A stretch of DNA of 64,000 nt from Phycisphaerae bacterium (GTDB lineage Bacteria; Chloroflexota; Anaerolineae; 4572-78; J111): NCBI GenBank assembly GCA_028285035.1, contig JANQQF010000062.1, positions 1-64,000 on the forward strand, in the 5' to 3' direction. The notes beneath the pieces were generated by a model. That model worked only from the letters and a program-made list of their open reading frames with translations. It was not told the DNA's origin and did not search any database. Shown here piece by piece: positions 16,503-24,885 of this stretch. Every line of letters starts with the position of its first letter. Position 1 is the stretch's first letter. Both the position numbers and the translations under genes were made by a program.

Positions 16503-18365
16503 ATGAAAGGAAAGATTTATTCAATTTCTTTGTTACTAGTAATTTCTTTGTTACTAGCTGCTTGTGGGGCTGCCCCAGCCGAGGAGCCTGCCCCTGAAGC
16601 TGTACCGCAGGAAGAAGAAGCTGCCGTTGAGGCAGAAGCTGAAGCTGAGGAAGCTGAAGCTGAACCTGTAGAAGAGGCCGAGGCCGAAGAAGCAATGGCT
16701 GAGGAAGAAACTGTCGCTGAGGAGGCTGAAGCTGAAGTCGTTGAGGAGTCACAGGCATCTCAGGCTGAAGCAGTCGAGGGTGGGCAAACCTTCACCACAG
16801 ACGAAATGGTTGATATTGCTCGAACATCCTTTGGTGGTGATTACCGTAGCGTCGGCACCTCAGATGCAGTCAGTTTCCACCCATATCAAACCACGGATAC
16901 TGCTTCTAGCGGATACCAAGGTCTTATTTATACTGGAGGTCTTCTCCGGCTTGATGAAAATACCTTGGAATACATCCCCAATATGGCTGACAGTTACACC
17001 ATCTCAGAAGATGGGTTAACCTTTACCTTTAATCTCCGTGAGGGGATGCTATGGAGTGATGGTGAGCCGATTACAGCTCAGGACTTTAAATGGACATTCG
17101 ATCAAGTCACTAATCCCGACAATGAATATCCTTATTTATCCCAGTTAGAATTCATTACAGGTTACGAGGCTCTGGATGATTACACTCTAGAAATCTCAAT
17201 TGATGAAATTTACGCACCAGCATTAGGGCAGATGTCTGGCCTCATCACTCCCCTTCCCAAACACATCTGGGAAGAACTTGATTGGAGTGACCCAGAACTC
17301 AACCCAGAAATTAATAGCCCCACTGTTGTCTCCGGCCCCTATAAGCTTTCAGAGTGGAAGCGTGATCAGTTTGCCATCTTTGAAGCTAACGAAAACTACT
17401 GGTACAACGGACGCCCAAATATCGATCAGCGCATTATTGAAATCGTGCCTGATCAAGATATTTCATATCAGAAGCTCAAAACCGGTGAATCTGACTCAGG
17501 AACGATTACACCTGAAAACCTAGAAGAAGCAAAATCCCTTGATAACATCACCGTTTATGAATGGTGGCCAGCCGCCTCTCGCTGGAGCTACATTGGCCTG
17601 AACCACCGCGAAGGGTTTGCTACAAGCGATATCAACATCCGTCGGGGTCTGGCTTACGCCATTGATAAACAACTGCTTACGGATGAAGTGATGTTAGGCC
17701 AAGGAAAGCGACTGTGCTCAACTTTCCCCGAAACATCCTGGGTCTACACTGATGATGTACCTTGTTATGACTATGATACTGATAAAGCCTTGGAAGAGTT
17801 TGCCAAAGCAGGTTATACATTGAATGATGAGAATTTGTTGGTTGATGAAAATGGTGAGCAACTCACCCTCAAATTGATTTATGGTCCGAACACAAGCCAA
17901 ACCCGCGAATTGATGGCGGTTACGGTTCAGGATTACCTCAATCAAATCGGCATCGATATGCAGATTGATGCGCTTGAATGGGCCAGCTTCTTGGAAGCAA
18001 CTGATGCCGAAGAGCCAGATTGGGATATGTTTATTGGTGGTTGGCGCGCTACAATTGAGCCACACATTATGTTCACTATCTATTCGGAAGACAGCATCCC
18101 GAATTTGAACTCAGGGGCCTACATTAACAAAGAAGTCGAAGCACTGTTTGAAGAAGCAGGGGCTACCTATGATGTAGAATTCCGCAAAGAAAAATATCAA
18201 GAAATTCAGCGCATTATGGCCGAAGACCTACCCTACATCTACCTGTTCTATAACAAAACCTGGGCTGGGCTGAATAATCGGGTGCAAGGTATTGAAACCA
18301 CACCACTTGGCATCACGTGGAATGCAGAAGATTGGTTTATTCAAGAAGATCCTGGGACAAATTAG
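16503..18365 (+). CDS. Family 5 ABC importer substrate-binding lipoprotein
   Basis: A 620-residue extracellular solute-binding protein of the peptide/nickel/oligosaccharide class. The lipoprotein signal ends at LLLAAC with lipidated Cys21. An unusual Ala/Glu-repeat linker (about 25-90) precedes the SBP_bac_5 domain (about 115-600), recognised by LTFTFNLREGMLWSDGEP and the later ALAYAIDKQLL-like region and NQIGIDMQIDALEW. It presents peptides or other ligands to the permeases encoded next. GGAGG at about 16492-16496 serves ATG 16503. A hairpin right after its stop separates it from the permease genes. Confidence 0.93.
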   Translation: MKGKIYSISLLLVISLLLAACGAAPAEEPAPEAVPQEEEAAVEAEAEAEEAEAEPVEEAEAEEAMAEEETVAEEAEAEVVEESQASQAEAVEGGQTFTTDEMVDIARTSFGGDYRSVGTSDAVSFHPYQTTDTASSGYQGLIYTGGLLRLDENTLEYIPNMADSYTISEDGLTFTFNLREGMLWSDGEPITAQDFKWTFDQVTNPDNEYPYLSQLEFITGYEALDDYTLEISIDEIYAPALGQMSGLITPLPKHIWEELDWSDPELNPEINSPTVVSGPYKLSEWKRDQFAIFEANENYWYNGRPNIDQRIIEIVPDQDISYQKLKTGESDSGTITPENLEEAKSLDNITVYEWWPAASRWSYIGLNHREGFATSDINIRRGLAYAIDKQLLTDEVMLGQGKRLCSTFPETSWVYTDDVPCYDYDTDKALEEFAKAGYTLNDENLLVDENGEQLTLKLIYGPNTSQTRELMAVTVQDYLNQIGIDMQIDALEWASFLEATDAEEPDWDMFIGGWRATIEPHIMFTIYSEDSIPNLNSGAYINKEVEALFEEAGATYDVEFRKEKYQEIQRIMAEDLPYIYLFYNKTWAGLNNRVQGIETTPLGITWNAEDWFIQEDPGTN

Positions 18366-18377
18366 GCAATAATATAA

Positions 18378-18407
18378 ACAAGGGATAGGGGCAATCCTAT
18401 CCCTTGT
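18378..18407 (+). other. Stable hairpin between binding-protein and permease genes
   Basis: ACAAGGGATAGG / CCTATCCCTTGT is a perfect 12-bp stem with a 6-base loop and no U-tract, 12 bases after the binding-protein stop. Such hairpins protect the 3' end of the upstream message or cause partial termination, giving more binding protein than permease. Confidence 0.65.
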
Positions 18408-18433
18408 TGCGAAGTAAAAAAGTCTGGTGGTTT

Positions 18434-19474
18434 ATGTTAGCTCGTTATATTGTTCGTCGTGGCATTCAATCTTTTTTCTTAATCTTAATCACAACTCTGA
18501 TTGCTTTTACAATTTATCAGCAAGCACCTGGCGGCCCAGTTCAATTTCTAGATGAGGACCCCAGCGTCAGTGGAGACGATGTTAGCCGTCTTGAACGTAG
18601 TTACGGTCTTGATCGAGGTGTACCACAGCAATATCTCACCTGGTTGGCGGGTGAGGATTGGGTTCCGGCCAACGAAACTTGGCGGAGTGGTCGCTGTCTG
18701 GCAGATGAGGCAAAATGTGGCAAAGGCATTATTCGGCTTGACTTTGGTCGTTCATTCTTCTTTAAAGGACAGCCTGTCCTTGATGTGATTGCGGAGCGAA
18801 TGCCCGCGACTTTCATCTTGGCCTTTACCAGTCTACTTGTAGGGGTAATTGGTGGTATTCCCTTAGGTATCATCTCTGCCCTCCGACGAGGACAACTACC
18901 AGATCACGTGATTCGCCTGAGTACGGTTTTACTTAACACTGTACCTCACTGGTGGCTGGGCTTACTGCTTCTCATTGTGTTGGGTGGTTTCTTTGGGGTT
19001 GTCCCCCTCAGCGGAATGCAAACCATTGGGGATGGTTCTCTGCTTGATCGGGCGCACCACTTATTGTTACCTGGCATCATTGGCGGTATCAGTGGTTGGA
19101 TTGGATTCTCACGTATTCTCAGGTTCGAGATGTTAGAGGTTCTCAATCAGGATTATGTCCGTACGGCTAGAGCAAAAGGGCTAGTTGCCCGAGCCGTGAT
19201 ATTCCGACACATCCTACGTAATGCGATGCTCCCCTTCATCACAGGACTAAGTGGTATCTTCTTGCTAGCATTTTCTGGCAGCGTTCTCTTTGAAAACGTC
19301 TTTTCTTGGCCGGGAATGGGTCGACTATTTATCACTGCCGTGAATGCGCGTGATTATCCAATTATGATGGCGCTCTTTGTTATTGGTTCAGTATTAGGGA
19401 TTTTAGGCTTGCTGATGGTTGATATTTTGTACAGTCTGGTTGATCCCCGCGTAAAATATGACGTAGCAAAATAG
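18434..19474 (+). CDS. ABC importer permease, DppB/OppB type
   Basis: The first permease of the importer, 347 residues from ATG 18434. I prefer this ATG to an in-frame TTG at 18404, which lies inside the hairpin, and GGTGG precedes it. The start MLARYIVRRGIQSFF and the first periplasmic segment before the helices are typical of DppB. The BPD_transp_1 domain has the EAA loop (EVLNQDYVRTARAKGL, about residue 245-260) that contacts the ATPase. There are about six membrane helices. An insertion (about 65-105) with two Cys lies in the first periplasmic loop. Confidence 0.93.
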   Translation: MLARYIVRRGIQSFFLILITTLIAFTIYQQAPGGPVQFLDEDPSVSGDDVSRLERSYGLDRGVPQQYLTWLAGEDWVPANETWRSGRCLADEAKCGKGIIRLDFGRSFFFKGQPVLDVIAERMPATFILAFTSLLVGVIGGIPLGIISALRRGQLPDHVIRLSTVLLNTVPHWWLGLLLLIVLGGFFGVVPLSGMQTIGDGSLLDRAHHLLLPGIIGGISGWIGFSRILRFEMLEVLNQDYVRTARAKGLVARAVIFRHILRNAMLPFITGLSGIFLLAFSGSVLFENVFSWPGMGRLFITAVNARDYPIMMALFVIGSVLGILGLLMVDILYSLVDPRVKYDVAK

Positions 19475-19542
19475 GAGGTTTGGAGCGTGTTATTTACCCG
19501 ATCAAAATAGATTTGGCAATAACACAATCTCCGTGATCAACA

Positions 19543-20607
19543 ATGGCTGAAAACGTTTTAGCATTACCTGACAAAAAAGACATTCAAACCACACCTGAAT
19601 TTAAAGAGCAAACCTATTGGGGTGCTGTTCTGGCGAAACTGTTGCGTGATCGTATCACAGTCGCCGCCGTTATACTTGGCCTGTTTATGATTACCATTAC
19701 AGTTGCTGCCCCTTGGATTGAGAACAATTTACTTGGTTTTGACCCGACAAAAACAAATCTACGGATGAGAAATGATCCACCAACCTGGGCGGCCGAATCG
19801 TGGCCTATGTTTGAAAATTTTACGCGAAGTTGTCAGTCTGATGGCTGCCAATGGTCACTTTGGCCATCAATCCTTAGCTCGTCCGCAGCAGGTATCAGTG
19901 ATTGTTTTAGCAATGGGTTTGGCGTTTGCCACTGGTTGGGCACTGACCAAGCAGGCCGAGATGTCCTGACCCGAGCCATTTATGGGGGACGTATATCACT
20001 TCGAATTGGCGCTTACGTGGCCTTTGTTTCGATCACCCTCGGCGTGTTTATGGGATTGCTTAGTGGTTACTATGCCGCAACAATCGTTGATGATGGCATC
20101 AACGCCGTTATTCAAACCCTAGGCAGTATTCCACTCTTGTTCTTTTTGATTATCTTGTTAGGAACATTTCCCCAACTACGCACCCCCGAGGGCTTATCAA
20201 TCACGCTCGGTTTGTTTGGTTGGATGGGCGTTTCACGTCTCATTCGAGGACAAGTTTTCTCCCTTCGGGAACGCGATTTTATCCTAGCTAGTCGAGCGAT
20301 TGGTTCATCAATTTGGCGAATTATGTTCCGCCACATGTTCCCAAACGTAGCCTCAATCATCATTGTTGTAGCTGTTTTTGACATTGCCGGGGCAATTATC
20401 GCTGAAGCAGGTTTGAGCTATCTCGGTGTCGGCATTGGACCGCCATTGCCAAGCTGGGGGAATATGATGCAGGGTTCATTAGGGAACTTTACAGATGCCC
20501 CGTGGCTGGTTATAACGCCAGGCTTCTTCATCTTCTTGACCACCCTCTCCATCTACCTCATCGGTGATGGTTTGCGAGATGCGCTTGATCCGTGGATCAA
20601 AAATTAA
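19543..20607 (+). CDS. ABC importer permease, DppC/OppC type
   Basis: The second permease, 354 residues. N-terminal cytosolic stretch, the helix ITVAAVILGLFMITITVAAPW, the typical HWLGTDQAGRDVLTRAIYGGRISL motif split across residues about 130-150, and the EAA loop (LRERDFILASRAIGSS) mark it as OppC/DppC. Residues about 90-130 form an extra periplasmic loop with four cysteines (CQSDGC, DCFSNGFGVC) that could make two disulfides. The ATP-binding subunits are not encoded nearby, so they must be elsewhere. The gene is followed by a strong terminator. Confidence 0.93.
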   Translation: MAENVLALPDKKDIQTTPEFKEQTYWGAVLAKLLRDRITVAAVILGLFMITITVAAPWIENNLLGFDPTKTNLRMRNDPPTWAAESWPMFENFTRSCQSDGCQWSLWPSILSSSAAGISDCFSNGFGVCHWLGTDQAGRDVLTRAIYGGRISLRIGAYVAFVSITLGVFMGLLSGYYAATIVDDGINAVIQTLGSIPLLFFLIILLGTFPQLRTPEGLSITLGLFGWMGVSRLIRGQVFSLRERDFILASRAIGSSIWRIMFRHMFPNVASIIIVVAVFDIAGAIIAEAGLSYLGVGIGPPLPSWGNMMQGSLGNFTDAPWLVITPGFFIFLTTLSIYLIGDGLRDALDPWIKN

Positions 20608-20621
20608 CTCGTTTATTTCTC

Positions 20622-20660
20622 AACAGCTCAACGGCAAATCGTTGAGCTGTTTTATTTTTA
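20622..20660 (+). terminator. Strong intrinsic terminator after the ABC permease genes
   Basis: A perfect 12-bp stem (AACAGCTCAACG / CGTTGAGCTGTT, loop 6) followed by TTATTTTTA ends the ABC importer operon. Confidence 0.9.
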
Positions 20661-20735
20661 ACCTTGGTCTTGGAACTCTCAACACGTATAAACACGTCTA
20701 TCAACCATCACACGACAAAATAGAGAGAGGATCAA

Positions 20736-21923
20736 ATGCTACAACAATTTATGAAACATAAACAACAGCTTTGGATTGGGCTTGGGGTAGCGTTACTCCT
20801 GGCCCTTTTTAGTTCAATGGCCCACATGAGTTCAATGGCCTATGCCCAAAATGGTTATCCCGAGCCACAAGACAGTTACATCAATGATTACGCCAACCTC
20901 CTCAGTAACACAGATCGAAGTAACACCCGAGACTTGTTGGTTGATTTGCGCGAAACACACGGTGTGGAAACAACAGTTTTAACCATCGGCTCAATCAACG
21001 ATTATGAAACAAATGATAGTACCATCGAGTCATTTGCCACCAATTTGTTTAACACCTGGGGTATCGGCGATGCGAAAAAGAATAACGGCGTTCTTCTCTT
21101 GGTTGCGGTGAATGATCGCAAAGTTCGGATTGAAGTAGGGACCAGTTATGAAAGCACGCTAAATGCTGATATGCAAGATGCGATCAATGAGCACATTCTA
21201 CCAAGCTTCAGAGATGGTAACTTTAGCCAAGGGGTTTATCGTGGGGTTCGAGCCATCACCGGGGAAATTACAGGGGAATGGCCAACCGACTTAAGCATCA
21301 GCTCATCTTCAACGTCAGCCCAAGCAGACTCATCCAGCAGTTCAAGTTCAGCCCCAGTCATTTCAAGATCCAGCAGTAGCAGCAGTTCAAATGGCTTGCC
21401 CTTTGGGGTTATTGCAGGTGGTGGGGCAGCAACGTTAGCTGCTGGTGGATACGGTCTAAAGCGATATGCTCGCTATCGAAAACGACGCTGCCCTGATTGC
21501 CAAACCTATATGACCCGTTTGGATGAAAGTGCCGATGATGTTTACCTTGACTCCGGACAACAACTAGAGGAATATTTGAATTCGGTTGATTATGATGTCT
21601 GGAAATGTCCAAATTGTAATTATCACACCTTGCATAATTACAATGCGCTTTTCTCAGGCTATGGTCGCTGCCCTAGCTGTCGCTATCGCACCCTGAGCAC
21701 CACCTCAACGACTCTTGAAGCAGCAACATATCATTCAACGGGTCGCAAACGAATCACCCGTGATTGCCGCCATTGTGAGCATCATGATGAAGAAATTGTT
21801 GTCATTCCGATGAAGACTCGCTCCGAAAGTAGTAGTGGGAGCAATAGTTTTGGTAGCTCATCGGGGGGCGGTTCATTTGGCGGTGGAAGGTCTTCGGGCG
21901 GTGGGGCTAGTGGTAGTTGGTAG
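20736..21923 (+). CDS. TPM-domain membrane protein with zinc ribbons
   Basis: A 395-residue YgcG-like protein. A signal sequence (about 10-36, ending SMAYAQ) is followed by a TPM domain (about 45-185; YINDYANLLS, then NNGVLLLVAVNDRKVRIEVG). A Ser-rich linker leads to a membrane helix (about 220-240) and a cytosolic part with four CxxC pairs (CPDC, CPNC, CPSC, CRHC), enough for two zinc ribbons. The end is a Gly/Ser tail (GGGSFGGGRSSGGG...SGSW) typical of this family. TPM proteins have been linked to membrane repair and photosystem II maintenance, but the role here is unknown. GAGAGG precedes ATG 20736. Confidence 0.88.
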   Translation: MLQQFMKHKQQLWIGLGVALLLALFSSMAHMSSMAYAQNGYPEPQDSYINDYANLLSNTDRSNTRDLLVDLRETHGVETTVLTIGSINDYETNDSTIESFATNLFNTWGIGDAKKNNGVLLLVAVNDRKVRIEVGTSYESTLNADMQDAINEHILPSFRDGNFSQGVYRGVRAITGEITGEWPTDLSISSSSTSAQADSSSSSSSAPVISRSSSSSSSNGLPFGVIAGGGAATLAAGGYGLKRYARYRKRRCPDCQTYMTRLDESADDVYLDSGQQLEEYLNSVDYDVWKCPNCNYHTLHNYNALFSGYGRCPSCRYRTLSTTSTTLEAATYHSTGRKRITRDCRHCEHHDEEIVVIPMKTRSESSSGSNSFGSSSGGGSFGGGRSSGGGASGSW

Positions 21924-21937
21924 GAGAAAAATGGAAT

Positions 21938-22726
21938 ATGCTACATCAACGAAAAATGGGGCGTCGAAAGTTTATTCAGCATTCAGTCATAGCCACTGCT
22001 GGCTTTGCCCTAGGAGCGTGTAACGAAATGATTGAGCCAACTTTAGATTTAATGAATGGTCTGGTCGCTTGGTATCCTTTAAGTGGACAGGCCAATGACA
22101 TCAGCGGTAATAATCATCACGTGATTGTTCATGGCGCAGAACCTTGTGAAGCGTGTTTCGATGAGCAACAAGGGGCTTACTATTTTGATGGGGTTGATGA
22201 TTACCTTGATCTTGGTCCTAGCAATCACTTTACCATAGAAAATGCATTCAGTGTTTCGTTATGGCTAAATCCGGAGTCACCCGGCCCCATCCTTTCAAAT
22301 TATCACGGCGGGACAATATATCGCGGCCAGTTTAATTTCAATTATGATAATAATACAGATTTATACATCGACCTTGGATATCAAAGAGGCGAGGGGTTGC
22401 GTTACAGAGCCACCCGACGGGGTATGCTCACCTATGGACAGTGGCAACATATCGTCTTAACCTACGATGGAAAAAATCAAAAGGGAAATAAAGCCCAAAT
22501 TTACATCAATACTGTCGAGGCGGGGCCATACTATATTCCTCACGAGCATCCGAGGAGTAGTATCTTGAGTATTTCCGAACCATTATGGTTGATGGGGTAT
22601 CCCGGTCGCCCGGTTAGCAAAACTGATTATCCTGATGGGGCATTTATGCGAGGTACCCTAGCTGATGTGAGGATATACCGACGCAGTCTAAATAAAGAGG
22701 AAGTCAAGACCCTTTATTTGATGTAG
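21938..22726 (+). CDS. LamG-domain protein with Tat-type lipoprotein signal
   Basis: A 262-residue extracellular protein. The start contains RRKFIQ followed by a hydrophobic stretch and LGAC, so it resembles a twin-arginine signal with a lipobox. A concanavalin-like LamG domain fills the rest: LVAWYPLSGQANDISGNN, DGVDDYLDLG, WQHIVLTYDG and LADVRIYRRSL are its standard strands. Such domains bind carbohydrates or other surface ligands. ATG 21938 is preceded by GGAG at 21923-21926; ATG 21956 (MGRRK) is an alternative. The gene starts 14 bases after the TPM gene. Confidence 0.82.
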   Translation: MLHQRKMGRRKFIQHSVIATAGFALGACNEMIEPTLDLMNGLVAWYPLSGQANDISGNNHHVIVHGAEPCEACFDEQQGAYYFDGVDDYLDLGPSNHFTIENAFSVSLWLNPESPGPILSNYHGGTIYRGQFNFNYDNNTDLYIDLGYQRGEGLRYRATRRGMLTYGQWQHIVLTYDGKNQKGNKAQIYINTVEAGPYYIPHEHPRSSILSISEPLWLMGYPGRPVSKTDYPDGAFMRGTLADVRIYRRSLNKEEVKTLYLM

Positions 22727-22849
22727 GATACGCTGAAATCGCCTCAACCTATTTAATTTAGAAGATACACGCTTTTGAAGAAATGGGGCTTTGAGTTATA
22801 CTTCTCTGCCGTAAAGTGACATTTAGACGAAGCATCATATATAAACTAG

Positions 22850-22893
22850 ATAACAAGTGACGAGCGAACATGTTTTCACTCGTCACTTGTTAT
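22850..22893. repeat. 15-bp perfect inverted repeat
   Basis: ATAACAAGTGACGAG at 22850-22864 pairs perfectly with 22879-22893 (loop 14). There is no U-tract after it on either strand. It lies 79 bases before purA and could act in the purA leader or end the upstream transcript with help. Confidence 0.6.
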
Positions 22894-22971
22894 GTGTATA
22901 GACAGGTAGAAAGTTACCTTAACGTCGCTTTTTACCTGATACAAACCACTTATTAATTTAGGAGATTTATT

Positions 22972-24246
22972 ATGCCGGTCACCGCAATTGTGGGTGCACA
23001 ATGGGGAGATGAGGGTAAAGGGCGTCTAGTCGATGCTGTTGCCGAGGAAATGGATTGGGTTATTCGCTTTCAGGGTGGAGATAATGCTGGGCATACAGTA
23101 GTTAATGACAAAGGCGAGTTCAAGCTTCATCTTGTTCCTTCAGGAATTTTTTATCCAACGACAAAATGTTTAATTGGGACAGGCTGTGTGGTTAATCCAG
23201 CCACGTTGCTTGAAGAGTTAGCCGAAATTGAGGCAGCGGGGGTTGACACCAGCAACCTATTCATTTCGGAACGTGCTCAAATGTTGATGCCATACCACCG
23301 CATGTTGGACGGCTTACAGGAAGCCGGAAAATCCGCGCTCGGTACCACAAAACGGGGGGTTGGACCAGCCTACACCGATAAAAGTGCCCGCCGTGGCTTA
23401 CGGATCGGGGATATGTTGCGCCCCGAGTGGTTGGAAGAACGGTTGGAGAAAGCAGTGGTCTCCGCGAACTTGCAACTCACTCATTATGGACACGACTCTG
23501 TTGATGCAGGCGAAATATTCAACCAAATTATGGGCTGGCGCGATCAATTAGGCCACCGCCTCATCGATCCTCTCCCACAAATCCGAGCGGCCTATGAGTC
23601 TGATGCCAACATTTTATTGGAAGGACAACTTGCGGCAATGCGCGATCTGGATTGGGGCACCTACCCTTACGTTACTTCCTCCAATCCAACCGCTACCTTT
23701 GCGCCAGTTGGGGCAGGTCTTCCACCGCAAGCCTTGACCAATGTCATTGGCGTGGTCAAAGCTTACACCACCGCCGTTGGTATCGGCCCTGTGCCGACGG
23801 ATGAAGGTGACACAGAAGCGGCACTCTGGCTACGCGATAAAGGTCGTGAGTATGGGGCTACCACAGGCCGTCCCCGTCGCTGTGGCTGGTTAGACAGCGT
23901 AGGCCTCAACCACGTGGCTTACCTCAATGGGTTTACCAATATCGCCATCACTAAATTAGATGTCTTAGATGGACTATCTGAAATCAAGATTTGTACCGCC
24001 TACCGCCTCCCCGATGGGACAACGATTGACTATGTACCCGATACGCCTATCTATGAAACTGTCCAGCCAATTTATGAAAGCTGGCCCGGCTGGCCTGAAA
24101 ATACTACAAACACTGCTCGCGACTGGAACGAGTTGCCGGAGAATGCGCAACGGTACTTGCTGCGAATTCAAGAGTTAATCAACGTACCAATTCAATATGT
24201 TTCGGTGGGGCCAGAACGAGAAGAGATGTTTGAGTTGAAGGCATAG
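22972..24246 (+). CDS. purA: Adenylosuccinate synthetase
   Basis: Catalyses the GTP-dependent joining of IMP and aspartate to adenylosuccinate, the first step from IMP to AMP. The 424-residue length is normal. Visible motifs are [11 protein letters not shown] (P-loop, with the base Asp; usually GKGK), [29 protein letters not shown] and TKLDVLDGL. The usual LLEGAQG-LLD-D is [24 protein letters not shown] here, so the Gln that contacts IMP is displaced by one position. AGGAG precedes ATG 22972. Confidence 0.95.
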   Translation: MPVTAIVGAQWGDEGKGRLVDAVAEEMDWVIRFQGGDNAGHTVVNDKGEFKLHLVPSGIFYPTTKCLIGTGCVVNPATLLEELAEIEAAGVDTSNLFISERAQMLMPYHRMLDGLQEAGKSALGTTKRGVGPAYTDKSARRGLRIGDMLRPEWLEERLEKAVVSANLQLTHYGHDSVDAGEIFNQIMGWRDQLGHRLIDPLPQIRAAYESDANILLEGQLAAMRDLDWGTYPYVTSSNPTATFAPVGAGLPPQALTNVIGVVKAYTTAVGIGPVPTDEGDTEAALWLRDKGREYGATTGRPRRCGWLDSVGLNHVAYLNGFTNIAITKLDVLDGLSEIKICTAYRLPDGTTIDYVPDTPIYETVQPIYESWPGWPENTTNTARDWNELPENAQRYLLRIQELINVPIQYVSVGPEREEMFELKA

Positions 24247-24331
24247 CAATAGGAAGTAAGGGGTAAGGAGTAGGGAGTATTCTGCAAGCTTGCCCTCTTG
24301 CTATTCTGCTACCTTGCGATAGGATAAAATA

Positions 24332-24610
24332 ATGCAAAACTTTATGGACGAACTCGCGGCCTTGATTGCTGACCGGAAAGCCAACCCCAAACCAAATTCC
24401 TACACCAACACCCTACTCAACGAGCCAACAAAAGCAGCCCAAAAAGTAGGTGAAGAGGCGACTGAAGTCGTCATCGCTGCCTTAGCACAATCAGATGAAC
24501 GGGTGTTGGAAGAAATGGCAGACCTGTTTTACCACAGTTTGGTATTGCTTGAGACCCGTGATTTGAAGTTAGCCGATGTTTTAGCCGTGCTAGAAAATCG
24601 ACATCGATAA
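24332..24610 (+). CDS. hisE: Phosphoribosyl-ATP pyrophosphohydrolase
   Basis: Second step of histidine biosynthesis: hydrolyses phosphoribosyl-ATP to phosphoribosyl-AMP and pyrophosphate. The 92-residue MazG-like all-helical protein shows the metal-binding set KVGEEATEVVIAA and EEMADLFYHSLVLL. It stands alone, with no HisI fusion and no other his gene near. It lies 85 bases after purA; the gap holds TA/GC-poor word repeats and no terminator. Confidence 0.92.
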   Translation: MQNFMDELAALIADRKANPKPNSYTNTLLNEPTKAAQKVGEEATEVVIAALAQSDERVLEEMADLFYHSLVLLETRDLKLADVLAVLENRHR

Positions 24611-24676
24611 AAGATTAGTACAGTATGTTGTCGTCTAAACCACAATTCACCGTAAAGTTTAGGTGGGTTCGTATTA

Positions 24677-24731
24677 CGTATTGCGTATTTCGTAAGTAGC
24701 TCAACCTACTCACTACGAAATATGCAATACG
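24677..24731. repeat. Intergenic palindrome of CGTATT words
   Basis: An 18-bp arm (24677-24694) pairs with 24714-24731 with a single mismatch, loop 19. It lies in the 275-base gap between hisE and the large kinase gene; the rest of that gap shows nothing recognisable. Its layout (arm length, loop of 19) is the same as at 9428. Confidence 0.7.
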
Positions 24732-24885
24732 GCGGACACTCACACCACCCTGATTTATTTCGGGTAATCGACTAAAAGCGTAAAGTAGACTTTAACTCAT
24801 AGTAGTCTCTTTATCCCCCTTGTATGTTTGCTGAAGTTAGGAGATAATAGAAACACCATTCTGTCCTAAACCTCCGGAGTCCCTC

